The notes under the pieces are model-generated. The model worked only from the letters and a program-made list of their open reading frames with translations, ran no database searches and was not told where the DNA came from. Shown one piece after another: positions 36,301-48,300 of a stretch of DNA of 64,000 bases. Within the stretch, counting starts at the first letter, position 1, and every line of letters starts with the position of its first letter. The position numbers and the translations under genes are program-made. Source of the stretch: Ceratothoa steindachneri (lineage: Eukaryota; Arthropoda; Malacostraca; Isopoda; Cymothoidae); the NCBI GenBank assembly GCA_963969495.1, contig OZ018325.1, forward strand, positions 204,130,739-204,194,738, read 5' to 3'.

Positions 36301-39300
36301 AAATCTATGTGGGTTATAGATTCACTTTGAGCACTATGTCTGCTTGAACTGGAAATCTAATTGATTTGAGGTATTCTGGTCTGAATGTACTGTGCGCTGC
36401 TCAACAAGTGTCTCCTCTCTAAGTGAGCACAGTCCTTAGTTTTCCCACATCCCAGATGGCAGGATCTTTCCTGAGAGAGAACACTGATTCAGGGGAAACT
36501 TCCTGAGGCAAAGTCCATTCCCGGGCAAGGTCCTCCAGGAAATCAAAAGGAGAGAACTCTCCTCCTTCTGATGGAGCTCCGCTACCAGCTGGCTCCTTTG
36601 CCATTTTGGTGAAGGTTGAGGTGTCCTCATCCGAATGTGAGGCTCCTTTGTGGGGCTGGGTGTAGGAATAGGCGCACACCCTGCCATCCTCTCCACAAAA
36701 GAAAACAAAACAAATAAAAGCAAAAAGACTATGATTTCCTCTTCCGTGGCGGTTCTGGAGAAGAGGGGTCCTCTTTGATTCGGCAGGTGACCAACCAATG
36801 GTGGCTCGGGTGGGGGAGGTAAAGCCCTATCAAAGAAGCGGAGTGACAAGGTTAGTGGAGTCTCGGCCACGTCGATGCTCTCAGAGAAGCGGCCTGGTGT
36901 GTTAGAGTCCGCCAGCTTCAAGCGTTTTTTTGTAAATTTGCTCAACTGATGGAAACATACTTTTCAAAGCACACCTGTTCCATTAGTGTCAGGCATTGCC
37001 AGGATTCTCAGTAGGGAGCCGAAGGTTGCATGTCTCGGACGAGAGCCTTTTAGTGATTGCAGATGAGCCAACCTAGGCTGTGATTGCGAGTGCTCTTCGG
37101 ACACACGATTGCTTGCCATTGCACGTTTCACCGCAATCGACCATTAACACATTAAAAAGGAAATTGTTGACTACTACTTAGAAGGCATCACGGAAGAGTT
37201 GGCCAACCCTGTAGCAGTCAAGGTCGAACTTGTTAGAAGGAAACAGAGGGCCCTCGAGACCAACCCCTACACTCGTGTAATTTTCTATTGTGACAAGTTT
37301 CCCGAATCGGTGCCAGATGGTTGGTATTGCTACTGCTTCAAGGCATTCATGCCGTTGCTGCATAGATGTTTCCATTGCTACTGTTTCGGCCACACCTGTT
37401 TGAGAAGGAAGTTTCGGCTGTTCAGTCTGTTAACTCACTCTTTTTGAAAGGCCAAGAAATTGGTCCTGTCAGGCTGTCACACCCTGTGTCACCTAGAATT
37501 TTCTACGCTTCTCAAGTTTAAAAAAAACACGCTCGGAATGGGCCATCGTGCCCATTCCGAACCCTTCTGCTGGTTATACCTCCCCCGGCACAACCCTGGT
37601 AAAGCTGTTGGCAATACCGGCTCACACCCTGCTATTGCTAAAACCAGAGCTGCTTCCTCCCACACGCGAGCACCTTCCTCTGGATGGAAGGAAGTCGAGA
37701 TCGTTTTCCCTCGAACTTAACCTTTCCGACTCTTTTGGTTCCCCAGACTATCCTGCGCATTCATGTTGAATGCGCAGGGGTACCCGAGCATCCCCCTTTT
37801 TTATGTTGTCTTTTGGTGCTGATTTGTTACTTTTTTCCTGTTTGTTTTTTTTTAATTCTCTTTTAAATTACTCTGCAATAGGCTTAATAATAATTATGTC
37901 AGCTATGCCCTTGCTGACGAGTCGCTAGAAGTGACCATTATAATTATAACCCACCCCCACGCCTTATTACCCTTGTATTCCTAGTGCTACTTGTCCTTTT
38001 CCCTACTGCCATTAATCCTTCATTGTGATAGTGTGCTGTAGCACTGTTCACAATTTATCTTTGGGGAGAAGGTATCAATACACTCCACTCCATCCATGCA
38101 TAATACCAAAATGTACAACGACTCCTTTTCCTCCTGCCATACGGGAACTCTGTTCCAAAATTCTCCGTCCTTTTCTAATGATTTGCCACCCCCCTCCATT
38201 AGGGTTCATATCCCCCAAACGATTGTGTGACCTTATGTAATGAACTGTATATCTTATTATTCATGGGTCAGAGGGTCTTAAGTAATCTTGGGTGGCTCAT
38301 TCAGTGGTTTGAGATGTCTTTGTATATTAGGAATTGTGCTTTTAATTATTCAGGTAGACTGATTAATGAACTTAAGTTGTATTTTAAGGCTTCCATTCTC
38401 CCCACAGTGATATTTTGAGAAGTATCGTGATTGAACAGATCGCCAACATGATGGTTCTACCCAATAGGTACCCTATCCAGCTGGTCGAACATATTGATGT
38501 GGTTGAGCTCAAATGCCCAGCCCCTGCAGTGAGTAATTATTCATTATAATTTAATTTTAAGCTGCACAGATTTATCCTCCTCATCGATACTCTGGCCATA
38601 GATTTGGTGTTGGCATTCGCCAGTCTCATTATGATGTTATGTTGTGTAGGGTTGAACTCCGCCCACGTGTTTTTCCCAAATATCCAGCAATCCATGTGTT
38701 AGTAGGTTTTATCTAATGTGTGCAAGTGTTGGGTATGTTATGAATGTGTTTCTCTCTATCTGGTTCCTGTTGGTAGATGCGTGTCCTCCAAGCCGGTGTG
38801 GTGTTAGTATATGCTTAGTGTTGTATGCTGACCGCATCATAGCCTTGCCAGGGTGACCCGTATATGATTTTGAGGGTAGTTTCTTCTGGGTCGAACTGTC
38901 AACTTGTGTTTAAGATCATTTGGTGGGGATCATCATTATTACTACTTTCTGGTGGTACTTTATTCTGCAACAGCTTCACAACATTGGCCTTCTTGGACCC
39001 TTGGCCTTATTTATATCCAACTTCGTAAAAGATCATTTGGTGGGAATTTTATCAATGTTCACTTTTCTTTTTCTAGGTCTTTTATTTCTAAATGGAGCCT
39101 TACAGTTTAATCTGGGATTCGAACTGGGTAGACCTAATGTGAGCTACCATTGTCCACCCATATCGGGACTCCATCTAGCGACGAGCCTCACCTGATGTGG
39201 CTTAACTGCTCTTGAATCACCCCGTAAGGGGCGCGGCGATTTGCCATCCTGGCCGCCGTGCTGACGGGATCCAGCGCTCCGTCCGGCCCCAGCTTAGCCT

Positions 39301-42300
39301 CTCTTCCTTCCTTCAGATAGCCCGATTTCTCCCCTACCTCGTCGCTTTTCATACAACCTCTCCCACAACTTTCTCTGGTCAGCCTCTAATTTCACAGGGT
39401 AGAATGCTGACCTTCTTCTCAAGCCAACCACCCCGGATCGGGGCTGAGGGGGGGAGGGGACATTGTTCCCTAACCCCTCAGCTCCGGTTCGGGATGGGTT
39501 TTTTTTAACAACCTGCTTCATCCCCACCCACATCTTCCTCACATCCCTTTTCCTCTCCTCTTCACAACCTATATTTTTTACGCCGTGTCCAAGGTGGAGC
39601 CGCCATGCCGAAGGACTGCCAGGCCACCAGGCGGGAGGGGTGGTCCCGAATGGCGGCGCCTGGCTCTGCCGGGCTTGTAAGCACCTCTCGCAGTGCGGGC
39701 AACTGCGAGAGGTGATGAGCTATTGCGTCCCGTAATCAAAAGAGGGTCACCATGCCCATGTATGAAAAAAAACAAAAACCCCAACCCCCAACTTCCCCAA
39801 AAACATCTACGGAGCCGCCCTCGGGCAGCTCCACCGAGAAAATGGAGGTCCCCCCCCTTGTGCTTGCGCAAGGGACCCTCCATAATTCTTTAACCGGAGA
39901 GGAGGCTTACTCCTCTCCTACGCCTACGGGTGTAGGGGACTCCCCCTCACCCCCTTCTCTGGAGGTGCTTTCGGGCACCTCCCTATCTCCAGCGGCAGTC
40001 CCTCCTTTGCTTTCTAAGGGGACTGCCAAGAAAGCCAGCAGGCAGCCCATTGCCGACCGCCCCTCGTGCAAGCGGCTCGGTAGGGCAAACCCCCTTAGGG
40101 GGGAGAGGGAAGCCAGGCCCCTTCGGTCGCTTCCCTCAAAAGACCTGCTGGCAAGAATTTTGAACCTTGCTGGGGTCAAGGCCTGTGCCTCCCCACACCA
40201 CCTGACTAGTGACAATACTGCCAAGGGGACCTGCGATGTCCTGGGAGGGGATGGCCAACTGGAGGCCCCTCCTGTGATAGACATGGTCCTTGAGGAGACC
40301 CAGCCCCAGACGGTAGGGCCTTCCATGGGGGGGAATTCGGGCTCGGCGCCAAGCACCGAACCCGAATCCGCCCCTATGCAAGGTCCTCCTCAAATGGCTG
40401 AGGGCTCCGAGGCAGTAGAAGGAGGGGAGGGATCTCCTCCGACAGGTGCCCCTACGACAACCAGGACCTTCTCCATTTCGGAGAGGGACCTGGCTGAGGC
40501 TGGTCCATCTGGCCTGGGGACTTCTGCCGGCGGAGGTGAAAAGCGGGTTCATTCCCCGCCCTCCTCTCCTAAAAAGAAAAAGACTAAAAAGACTCAAAAG
40601 ACGAAGAAGACTCGGGGCTCCTCTCCATCCGCGGGGGCTGCGGGGACGGATGGGTCTGCTACCACTTTGGTAGGCGACCAAGCCAAGATCGGCACATCCG
40701 GCCCCTCTACCCCCTCGTGTGCGGAGCCCATGACTACGACTAAGACCAAGAATGCACAGGGCGGAGCCTCGATGACATCGGGGCCCCTGATTCAGAGGTT
40801 ACCTGGCGTTTTCGAGCCCGCTGGCTTCAAACGCTTCCTCGTTATTCGCTCCACTGATGGCACCATGTTGTCCAAGGGCAACATGATCCATCAGAGGAGA
40901 GGATTAGCTAGTGCAATTGGTAGAGAGCCGAAGGTAACCCGTTTCTCGGACGGGAGCCTTCTGGCGAATGCGGCGAATCCCGCCGAGGCGGCCAAGATAA
41001 GTGCTCTTCGGACACTTCATGGCACCCCGGTGAGTGTGACGCCGCACTCTACCATGAACTTTGTGAAAGGAGTAGTTTATGCGAGGGAACTCGTTGACTA
41101 CTCCATTGAGGACATCACCCTAGAGCTGGCCGACCATGGGGCGGTCAAGGTCGAACGTGTGATGAGAAAACAGGGAGGGGCCTCGAGACCCACCCCTACA
41201 CTCTTCGTCACGTTCGACTGTGACAAGCTCCCTGAGTCGGTGCGTGCCGGTTGGTACCGCTACCGCGTGAAGGCATTCGTGCCACTGCCGCGGCGGTGCT
41301 ATTACTGCCACCGCTTCGGCCATACGAATCGATCATGTAGACGTGCAAAATCGGGGTCACCCGAAGTCTGTGTAAATTGCTCCAAGGTCGCACACGATAA
41401 GTCCAAATCGTGTGTGGCCAAGTGTGTCAATTGCGGAGAGCCGCACCCTGCTTCTTCGAAGCAATGTGGTGCATATCTCCTTGAGAAAGAAATCCTGGCC
41501 GTTCAGGCCCAGGATCGACTCTCATTCCGCGAGGCAAAGGACTTGGTCCTGGCGCGCCCGGCTCTGCCTGGGACGTCATATGCCTCAATAGTTAGAAAGG
41601 CACCCTCTGCTCCTGGCCCATCCAGGCCAACGAGCACGGTTGTTTCCGCGCCCATTCGGAGCCCTTCTGTGGGCTCTACCCAACCTGGGCGCTCCCCTGG
41701 TAAAGCTGGCGGCAAAAAGGGTTCATACCCTGCCCCGGCTAAAACCAGGGCTCCCCCCTCTTCCCCCAGCGTGACCGTTTCGCGTAAAGCGAAACGGCCA
41801 CGCGCCTCCACCGAGTCGTTAGACTCACAGGAGGCAACACCCCTGAAGATGGTCGCTAGGCCATCTTCCGGGGTTCCTAAAGCTGTTCCCCGAAAGGAGG
41901 ACAGCAACAAAGGAGCTTCGGCCCCTTTGCCCACGCCCCGAGGTGGAGCGAGTGGCTCGGAGACGGTGGTTCCTCGAAAAGAGGGCCCCCCGCCTCCGAA
42001 GCCGCAACGCCCGCCTAAAGTTTCGAGGCGGAGGGAGGAAAAGACTCGCATGGCGAGCCCAACCTCCCCCAATAAGTCCTCGAAGGCGACAGCGCCTTCA
42101 GCGCTTTGTCCGGCCAACAGCGCCCGGGGTTCTGCCCCCGGGAAGCGTACGGCCATTCCCGTGAGGGTCTTCAATTCGAGGAGGGCCCCCGCGTCTCCTC
42201 CGAGCTAGGCCTGGAGGGCATATTCCTTCAATGGAATTGCCGTGGACTCCGGGCCAACTGGGAGGAGCTGCGGAGGCTCGCCTCATCCCGTTCCCCGTTA

Positions 42301-45300
42301 GCTATTCTTTTGCAGGAGACCATGCTAGGCGCGTGCCCCCTGCCTGCCCTCCCGGGGTATAAGGGTCTTGCGACCCAACCACCGCGGGACGGCCGGGCTG
42401 GGGGATGCGCGGTTTACACCCGGCATGATGTCTCCGTTCTTCCTTTCTCTTTAGATACCTCCTTTCAGGCAGTGGCTGTGCAGCTGCACCTGGATAGGAG
42501 GTATACTATCATTTCTGCGTACATTCCACCGTCAGCTGACTTCGACGCGGGGGACTTTCGCCGCGTCGTGGCACGGTTGCCGAGGCCCTATCTCTTGCTT
42601 GGAGATCTGAACGGCAGGCATCCTCTCTGGGGAGATTACACCATAAATCCCAGGGGACAAGTCCTTGCCGATCTGATCGAAGAGCTTGAGATGGGTGTCC
42701 TAAACGTGGATGAGTTTACGCATCACTGTCCGAGAACCGCTTCATTTTCTTGCCTTGACCTATCTTTGTGCTCTTCGGATGCACAGCCTGATTTTGATTG
42801 GGGGGTGGTCGATGACCTCCATGGTAGTGATCACTTTCCCCATTCAAATATCATTTTCAGGGCAACTGCCGCCTGAGAGACCACCTCGGTGGTGCTTGGC
42901 GCGGGCGCGGTGGCCTGCATTTCAGGAAATGACTGAATTCTCTATCTCAGTCAAGGAGTTTAGGTCGGTAGATGAGGCCGTCGAGTTCTTCTCCGGCAAC
43001 CTCATCGCCGTGGGCCTGACTACTATTCCTAGGACGTCTGGCCGTTTTGCACGCCGACCACTCCCATGGTGGTCGGCCGAGTGTGAGACGGCCCTCAAAC
43101 AGAAGCGTTATGCCTACATGCGCTATAAGCGCCGCCCGAACGATTTCACCGTCGCTGAATTTCGTCGGGCTAGGGCTAGGTTCCGGTATATTTCGAAGCA
43201 CGCCCGCCGCTCTTCTTGGCGGGCATACGTGTCTTCACTTAACGGGAAGACCCCTTTAGCTGAGGTGTGGAAGCGAGTCAAAAGGATTCGGGGCAAGTTC
43301 TCGCAGGACCCCCCTCCCGTTCTCCAGGAGAATGGGACCGCAATCTCGGACCCCGCGTCCGTGGCGGAATCCTTAGCGACCGCTTTTTCCGCATTCTCTA
43401 GCCGTGATGCTGCTCCGCCAGCATTCAATGCACGTCGTGATGTCGCGGAAGGCCGCCGGCTGGACTTTACCTCCAGAGGCGGAGAACCCTTCAACGACAA
43501 GTTTACTGTGAGTGAGTTGCGTTCCGCTCTCGCTTCGTGCGCGGACACCGCCCATGGTCCGGACGATGTCCCGTACGCCATGCTTCGACACCTGGGTGAG
43601 CGAAGCATGGCCTTTCTATTAGATTTGTTCAACAGGATCTGGGTGGAAGGTCTCCTCCCAGACTCCTGGCGAATCGCTACTGTGCTCGCCTTTCGCAAGC
43701 CGGGGAGAGATCACTCTACTCCGACCGGTTTCCGCCCAATCTCTCTAACCTCTTGCGTGTGCAAGTTGATGGAGAAATTGGTAAATGTTAGATTAGCCTA
43801 TTTCCTGGACAGCGGAGGCCATCTGTCTTCTGCACAGTGCGGCTTCCGTAAGTTCCACTCCACGTCGGATGCTCTGCTCCGACTGGAAAATGCCGTCTGC
43901 GAGGCTTTCCTTCGTAGACAGCACTACGCCACGGTGTTTTTTGATCTGGAGAAAGCCTATGATACCGCATGGCGATACGGTATCATGGAGACTCTCCACA
44001 CGATGGGGGCGAGGGGACGCCTCCCAATGTTTATATCTGAATTTTTGCGAGATCGTCGATTCCGCGTACGGGTGGGGGGAGCCCTCTCCGGCCCAAAGGA
44101 GCAGGAAGAGGGTGTCCCGCAGGGAAGTGTCCTCAGTGTCACACTCTTTGCCCTGAGCATCAACGGCATCACCTCGGTGCTGCCGGAAGATGTTCTCGCT
44201 ACGCTCTACGTGGACGATCTTTCGATCTCTTTTGGCGCGGCCCAGATGCCAACTCTGGAGCGCCGACTCCAACAGGCATTGAACCGCGTCTCTCGCTATG
44301 CCGAAGCGCACAGGTTTCGGTTTTCTTTGGCCAAGACTAGGTGGTGCACTTCTGCCGCCATCCACGGCTTCACCCCGACCCAGATTTGTTTCTTAATGGG
44401 GTGCGCCTGGATGTGGTTGAGTCGCACCGTTTCCTTGGTCTTGTATTCGACCGACGCCTCACCTGGGAGGCTCACATTCGCAGCCTTAGGGTCTCTTGTA
44501 CCCGCGCCATGGACATTCTCCGTTCCGTGACGTTCAGCGCTTGGGGCGCTGATAGGGCTACCGCCTTACTTTTTTATCGATCCTTTGTTCGCTCGAAGCT
44601 CGACTACGGATGCGAGTTTTATGCATCCGCAGCCGAGCGTTTATTGCGGAAGGTGGATTCGATCCACCACACCGGCCTTCGCCTTGCGACCGGTGCCTTC
44701 CGCACTTCCCCCATTGAGAGCCTGTTGGTCGATGCTGGGGAGATGCCACTCGCTCTGCGCCGCGTGCAGTGCATCACTCGCCTTTACGCGCGAGCCCGGC
44801 GCCTCCCCCAGTCGCCAACAGCTCTCACTGCATCCGCAGCTGATCTCGATGGTGCCTATGCCGCCGAGAGACGCCAGTCATACCCTAAGCCCTTTGGGTT
44901 TAGGGCCAGGAAACTCCTTCGAGAGGTAGATATAGCTCTCGGGCCGGTGGCACCCCTGGTTCTGCCCAGGACGCCACCCTGGAGGGTACCACATTTGGCT
45001 ATTTGTCGCCACGCCTCTGCTCCCAAAGCTTGTACTGCGCCGGGAGTATTGCGTTCGATCTTTTTGGAGCACACATCGTCTCACGCTGGTACCGTGCCAG
45101 TGTATACGGATGGCTCCAAGTCCCAAGAGGGGGTCGGCTTCCACGCCGTATCCCCTCTGTTTGAAGTCAGCGGGGCTCTACCAGGCGCTGCGTCTGTCTT
45201 CACGGCCGAGCTGGTGGCAATACACCACTCGGTACGGGAGATTACGCGACGTGCCCGGTTCGGAGACCGGATTGTGATTTATAGCGACTCACAAAGCGCC

Positions 45301-48300
45301 CTGAGTGCTCTCGGGGCATTGGAATCTCCGCATCCCCTGGTTCGCGAAATCCGTGACGCCACGGTTTTGGCGAGCCGGGCAGATGTCGAGATTATCTTCT
45401 GCTGGGTTCCTGGACATGTAGGAATTGCGGGGAATGAGCGCGCCGATGAGGGCGCCAAAGAGTCCGCGAGGACTCTGCGACCGGACCAGCGTTTCGCTCT
45501 TCCTCACACCGACTACATGGCAGGAATACGGGCAGCTCTTCGGACTGCTTGGCAAAGAAGATGGGAGACGGTCGAGGGGAACTTAAAGTTGCGTGCCATT
45601 GCGCCGCGACTGTTCCCATGGACCTATCCCCCAATGCCGCGGCGGCTTCAGGTTGCTTTCTGTCGTCTTCGAATCGGACAGACTCGTGTGACGCATCGTT
45701 ACTTGGTGGAGCGCTCGCATGTGCCCTATTGCAACGACTGCGTCGTCCCCCAGACTGTTCGGCATATTCTTGTCGAATGTCCCAGTCTGGGTGATCTTCG
45801 CGCACGATACCTGTCTCGGTACCGGGATGGGCGGGGTCGCTACCGCCTGTCCCTTGTACTCGGGACGAGTGCGTGCACCATGACTGGTGGACTTATTGAC
45901 TTTTTGGGGGAGGCCGGCCTTCTCCCCTTTATTTAAGGTTCCTTTTTTTGTTATTGTTTTGTTTTAGATTGCACTCTCCTGCACCGGGGTGAGGGGGACC
46001 TCCCCCCGCTGCCGGAGATTGCTTCGATTGTTAAGTTTTTCCAATTTATATTGATTGTTAAGTTTTCATATTTTAACTTTAAAGTAGCCTAATTCTAGGC
46101 TGTCGTGTTTTTCGGCGACTTATGCCCAAGTGGGTAGTTGCCAGATGGGCTCTATAAAAAAAAAAAAAAAAAAAAAAATGCTCTTGAATCAGAAGCGGTG
46201 TTTGCATTTGGGTAGGCTACTATCCGCCATGTGGAGATGGCCCTGACCTTGATTCTACCCTCAAAATTTAGAGCCAATCAACGAGGGCATTTCCGCCCGA
46301 TAGTTTTTAAGGAAAGACCTATAAAGAAAGTGGTGAAGATGGAAAAAAGGAAAATGTGTGGAAGATATATAGCCCCAGATCTTCCTACAGACATTGAGGC
46401 CGCGAGGAAATGCATCTGCGGGCATTGGGGCCGAGAAAACACACAATTCTCCCGCTGTATTGCGGTGGATGTGATGAAGGGTGCCTTTGTGGTTGAATTT
46501 AGTATCAGGTGGTATATAGTTTGCAAGTGGTGTTGATGCCCGCCTACCCTCCCCACTTGGTAGGAAAGGGGTTGATGATGGTGAAATTGTAGGCAATGCG
46601 GCGGTATTTTATAAGGAATGCCTCTCGTTTCCGAGCGTTGGTGGGTGGTTGAGTAGGAAGCTGCGAAAGGGTTTGGTGGTGATATTGGGTTAAGCTGATG
46701 CCCTCTTTCTTGGGTTTCCCCCCCCCCCATCCCATATGACGGCTTTCTGTCGTCTTCGCACTGCCATTTGATGGAGCGCTCTCCCGCACTTTACTGCCAC
46801 CACTGTGTGGTCCTCCAGACTCGAACACATTTATGGTGAATGTCCCAGTCTGTGTAATCTTGACGCGCGCTCTCTCTCCGGTAATGGGATGAGTGGAGTC
46901 GCTACCGCTTGTCCCTTGTACTCAGGACCAGGAGAATGACCTCCATTTTATTCGACTCTCTTTGGTGTTGGTTGCATGCTCCTGCGCCGTGAAAGAGGCG
47001 GACCTTCTTCCCCCCCACACCACCATGCCAAAGCATGCTTCCTTCTTGCCTTTGTTTCTTATATTTTGCGGGGTTTTTGTGGATTTTATAGTAGCCTAGT
47101 ACTCGGCTGAAACTTTAAAGGCAGCGACTTCTCCGATGTCCCCCTTCGCATTATTTCCCAATCTTGTAATGCTTAACAACACCCTGATCGTCGTCGCAAC
47201 CCCACTATAAATCTACATAACATCCCAGTTCCTTCTTTCTCTCGCCATATTTCACTACGTGTCCCAGACCAGTTTAATATCACCTTTCCTTCCCTAGATG
47301 AACTTGTCTCCCAACCCCTTGCACTGTTCCTTTTAACCCGCCACTTTAACGCTTTTAATTTATGGTACCATGAATAATGCCAGAAGGCATGTATTGAATG
47401 GCGCGTTACAGCAAGATCCACAAGTCCACAACGATGGAGACCCCACTCAGTATCATTCCTAGATAGATTCCTCCAATGTTGATGTCTCTTTTTGTTCAAC
47501 TGATTTTCAACCGGCTGTGTCTTTAAAAGTGTTTGATGACGTGTGTGAGTGATCATTACCCCCTACCCTGCCTGCCTTTAGACATCTCTCTTCCTCATTT
47601 CTCTGACACCACACTACGTTGCATTGTTCTCTTCCATAACTGTGCCTGATGACACAGCAGACAGTATTTCTTTACTAGGAGAGTTTGTGACACCCTTTTC
47701 GGCAATGACCCGCAAACATGTTCCACTCCGCAACGTCTGACTAGAAGTCTTTGGTGGTTTAGTGAAATGCATGAACGAAACCGACATCACCGCCTCTTTT
47801 GTGAAAACCACTGCACATTCTCCTACATTGAATATGAGAGACTGTGCTGTTGTCCTCTGCACCTTCTGCCAGGCGAAGCATCGCTCTTGGAGCCAGTATA
47901 CATTTTCCATCTTGTTCCACACCCCTCTTCCCAAGGTTTGTTGAAATTTTAATTTCCCTATCCTCCGTCATAACTACAGCCTTGTCAGTGGCCCCCAAAA
48001 TGTCGCAGAATTGATTGCGAGTTCACTCAGCTTGGCCTATGTCGTCTATTCACTCCTCTGTTTCTGTTTCACCCAAATCGCTCCACTTTGGAGCCCCTTA
48101 CTCTCCTTTACCATGATACTGGCCTCGCATTCCCTATGAGACGACTCACTGCAGTCTTTTTGATCTGGTCAAAGCATACACTACTGTCTGGCGGTACTTT
48201 ATTCTGCAACAGCTTTACAACATGGGCTTTCTTGGACCCTGGCCTTATTTATATACAACTTCGTACTCCTTCGGCGTTTATCTACGTTGCTTGCCCTCTT

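Larger units (their letters stand above)
39220..46178 (+). mobile_element. I-group non-LTR retrotransposon, copy 3, full length, nearly intact
   Basis: 6,959 bp bounded by a perfect 13-bp target duplication, with a 5' UTR of 532 bp, intact ORF1 (39752-42208), ORF2 (42106-45936) with only two single-base frameshifts, conserved 3' UTR hairpins and a poly-A of about 23. The 5' end ccccgtaagggg is a small hairpin. It is the best reference for the family here and the youngest copy by its state. It lies in the E-Syt intron 38529-51022, sense to the gene. Confidence 0.95.

Noticed and set aside
36419..36945. Minus-strand ORFs suggesting an inverted ORF1 block
   Set aside because: The plus strand aligns in order with ORF1 of X and copy 3 (basic patch, Ser/Pro segment, central domain), so there is no inversion here.
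39100..39200. tRNA-like B-box (gttcgaatccc on the minus strand) with an A-box-like tggtagctca
   Set aside because: The A-to-B spacing is far too short for a tRNA or a typical tRNA-derived SINE, and no cloverleaf can be drawn.
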